DNA from: Candidatus Hydrogenedentota bacterium
GTDB taxonomy: Bacteria; Hydrogenedentota; Hydrogenedentia; Hydrogenedentales; SLHB01
Assembly (NCBI GenBank): GCA_013359265.1
Contig: JABWCD010000011.1
Span: 1-64,000 of the forward strand
Direction of reading: 5' to 3'
Length of the DNA: 64,000 bases
Below the pieces are notes generated by a model. That model did no database searches, was not told the DNA's origin, and was given only the letters and a program-made list of their open reading frames with translations. Made by a program: the position numbers and the translations under genes. Below, one piece after another: positions 63,804-64,000 of the stretch (its first letter is position 1; each line of letters starts with the position of its first letter).

Positions 63804-64000
63804 ACGCACAATCCAAACGTATACCCACGCGCGTGTGCGCGCGTTGCCCTTTTAAGGGGGCGGAGGGGCCCCGGCCTACCCCTGTCGGCTAGTCATCTCT
63901 GACAGGCCCTTTACCCTGAGGTCGACATTTTTCGTTGCAGCACGGGGATCGGTGAGTTTCCGGTGCTCTCAACACTCCAACACTTAATGCGATAGCGACT

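Overview
This is one stretch of a high-GC bacterial chromosome, read as an ordinary Gram-negative-type genome with housekeeping genes interleaved with sugar-catabolic and secreted-protein genes. The mix of Gfo/Idh/MocA oxidoreductases (two with twin-arginine signals), a DUF4091 protein, an oligogalacturonate-lyase-like propeller, a large secreted glycosidase with a C-terminal anchor, multihaem cytochromes and many toxin-antitoxin (TA) pairs resembles Hydrogenedentota or PVC-type environmental bacteria. That placement is inference; there is no rRNA or marker alignment here. No prophage, insertion sequence, CRISPR array or integrase was seen.

Layout. 0.5-2.4 kb: ABC-F ATPase. 2.4-3.8 kb: two paralogous secreted monohaem proteins. 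3.9-8.8 kb: minus-strand catabolic cluster (DapA-like lyase, amidohydrolase, oligogalacturonate-lyase-like protein, DUF4091 protein), followed by a DUF6883/DUF4926 pair and a sodium:solute symporter. 11.4-15.3 kb: tRNA(CAU), tilS, hpt, then a cytosolic Gfo/Idh/MocA dehydrogenase coupled to a xylose-isomerase-like protein. 15.3-19.9 kb: Tat-exported oxidoreductase, a DUF433/antitoxin/RelE trio, an APC permease and a membrane-anchored protein of unknown function. 20-24.2 kb: recO, lepA and a signal peptidase I carrying a second, inactive copy of its domain. 24.2-25.9 kb: GbsR/MarR-type regulator with a membrane-anchored SRPBCC protein. 26-30.4 kb: VapBC pair, GNAT acetyltransferase, fabH, SurA-like chaperone and two membrane proteins.

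30.5-38.9 kb is a compact housekeeping run: eno, ftsB-like, phoH, 7TM-HD phosphohydrolase, ybeY and two CNNM/CBS proteins, mostly with overlapping or nearly touching ends. 39.2-42.3 kb has a PocR/AraC regulator divergent from a ten-haem lipoprotein cytochrome. 42.5-50.3 kb holds a Zn/Cd P-type ATPase, a methyltransferase, the 1075-residue secreted glycosidase and an alcohol dehydrogenase. 50.5-53.6 kb has a Phd/PIN pair, another Tat-exported oxidoreductase and a secreted esterase. 54.1-57.8 kb contains a radical SAM/SPASM protein, a coupled DUF488-DUF488-dual-OB operon and a MazF-type pair whose toxin frame is broken at a run of five A. 57.9-63.8 kb has the Ktr/Trk potassium system, a glycosyltransferase fused to a cysteine-less radical-SAM-like domain, an esterase and a small Tat lipoprotein.

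The best leads are the DUF488-DUF488-dual-OB operon, the decahaem cytochrome with its divergent regulator, the glycosyltransferase fusion, the noncanonical phoH start, the duplicated signal peptidase, the frameshifted mazF and a family of hairpin-forming intergenic repeats present at four sites.
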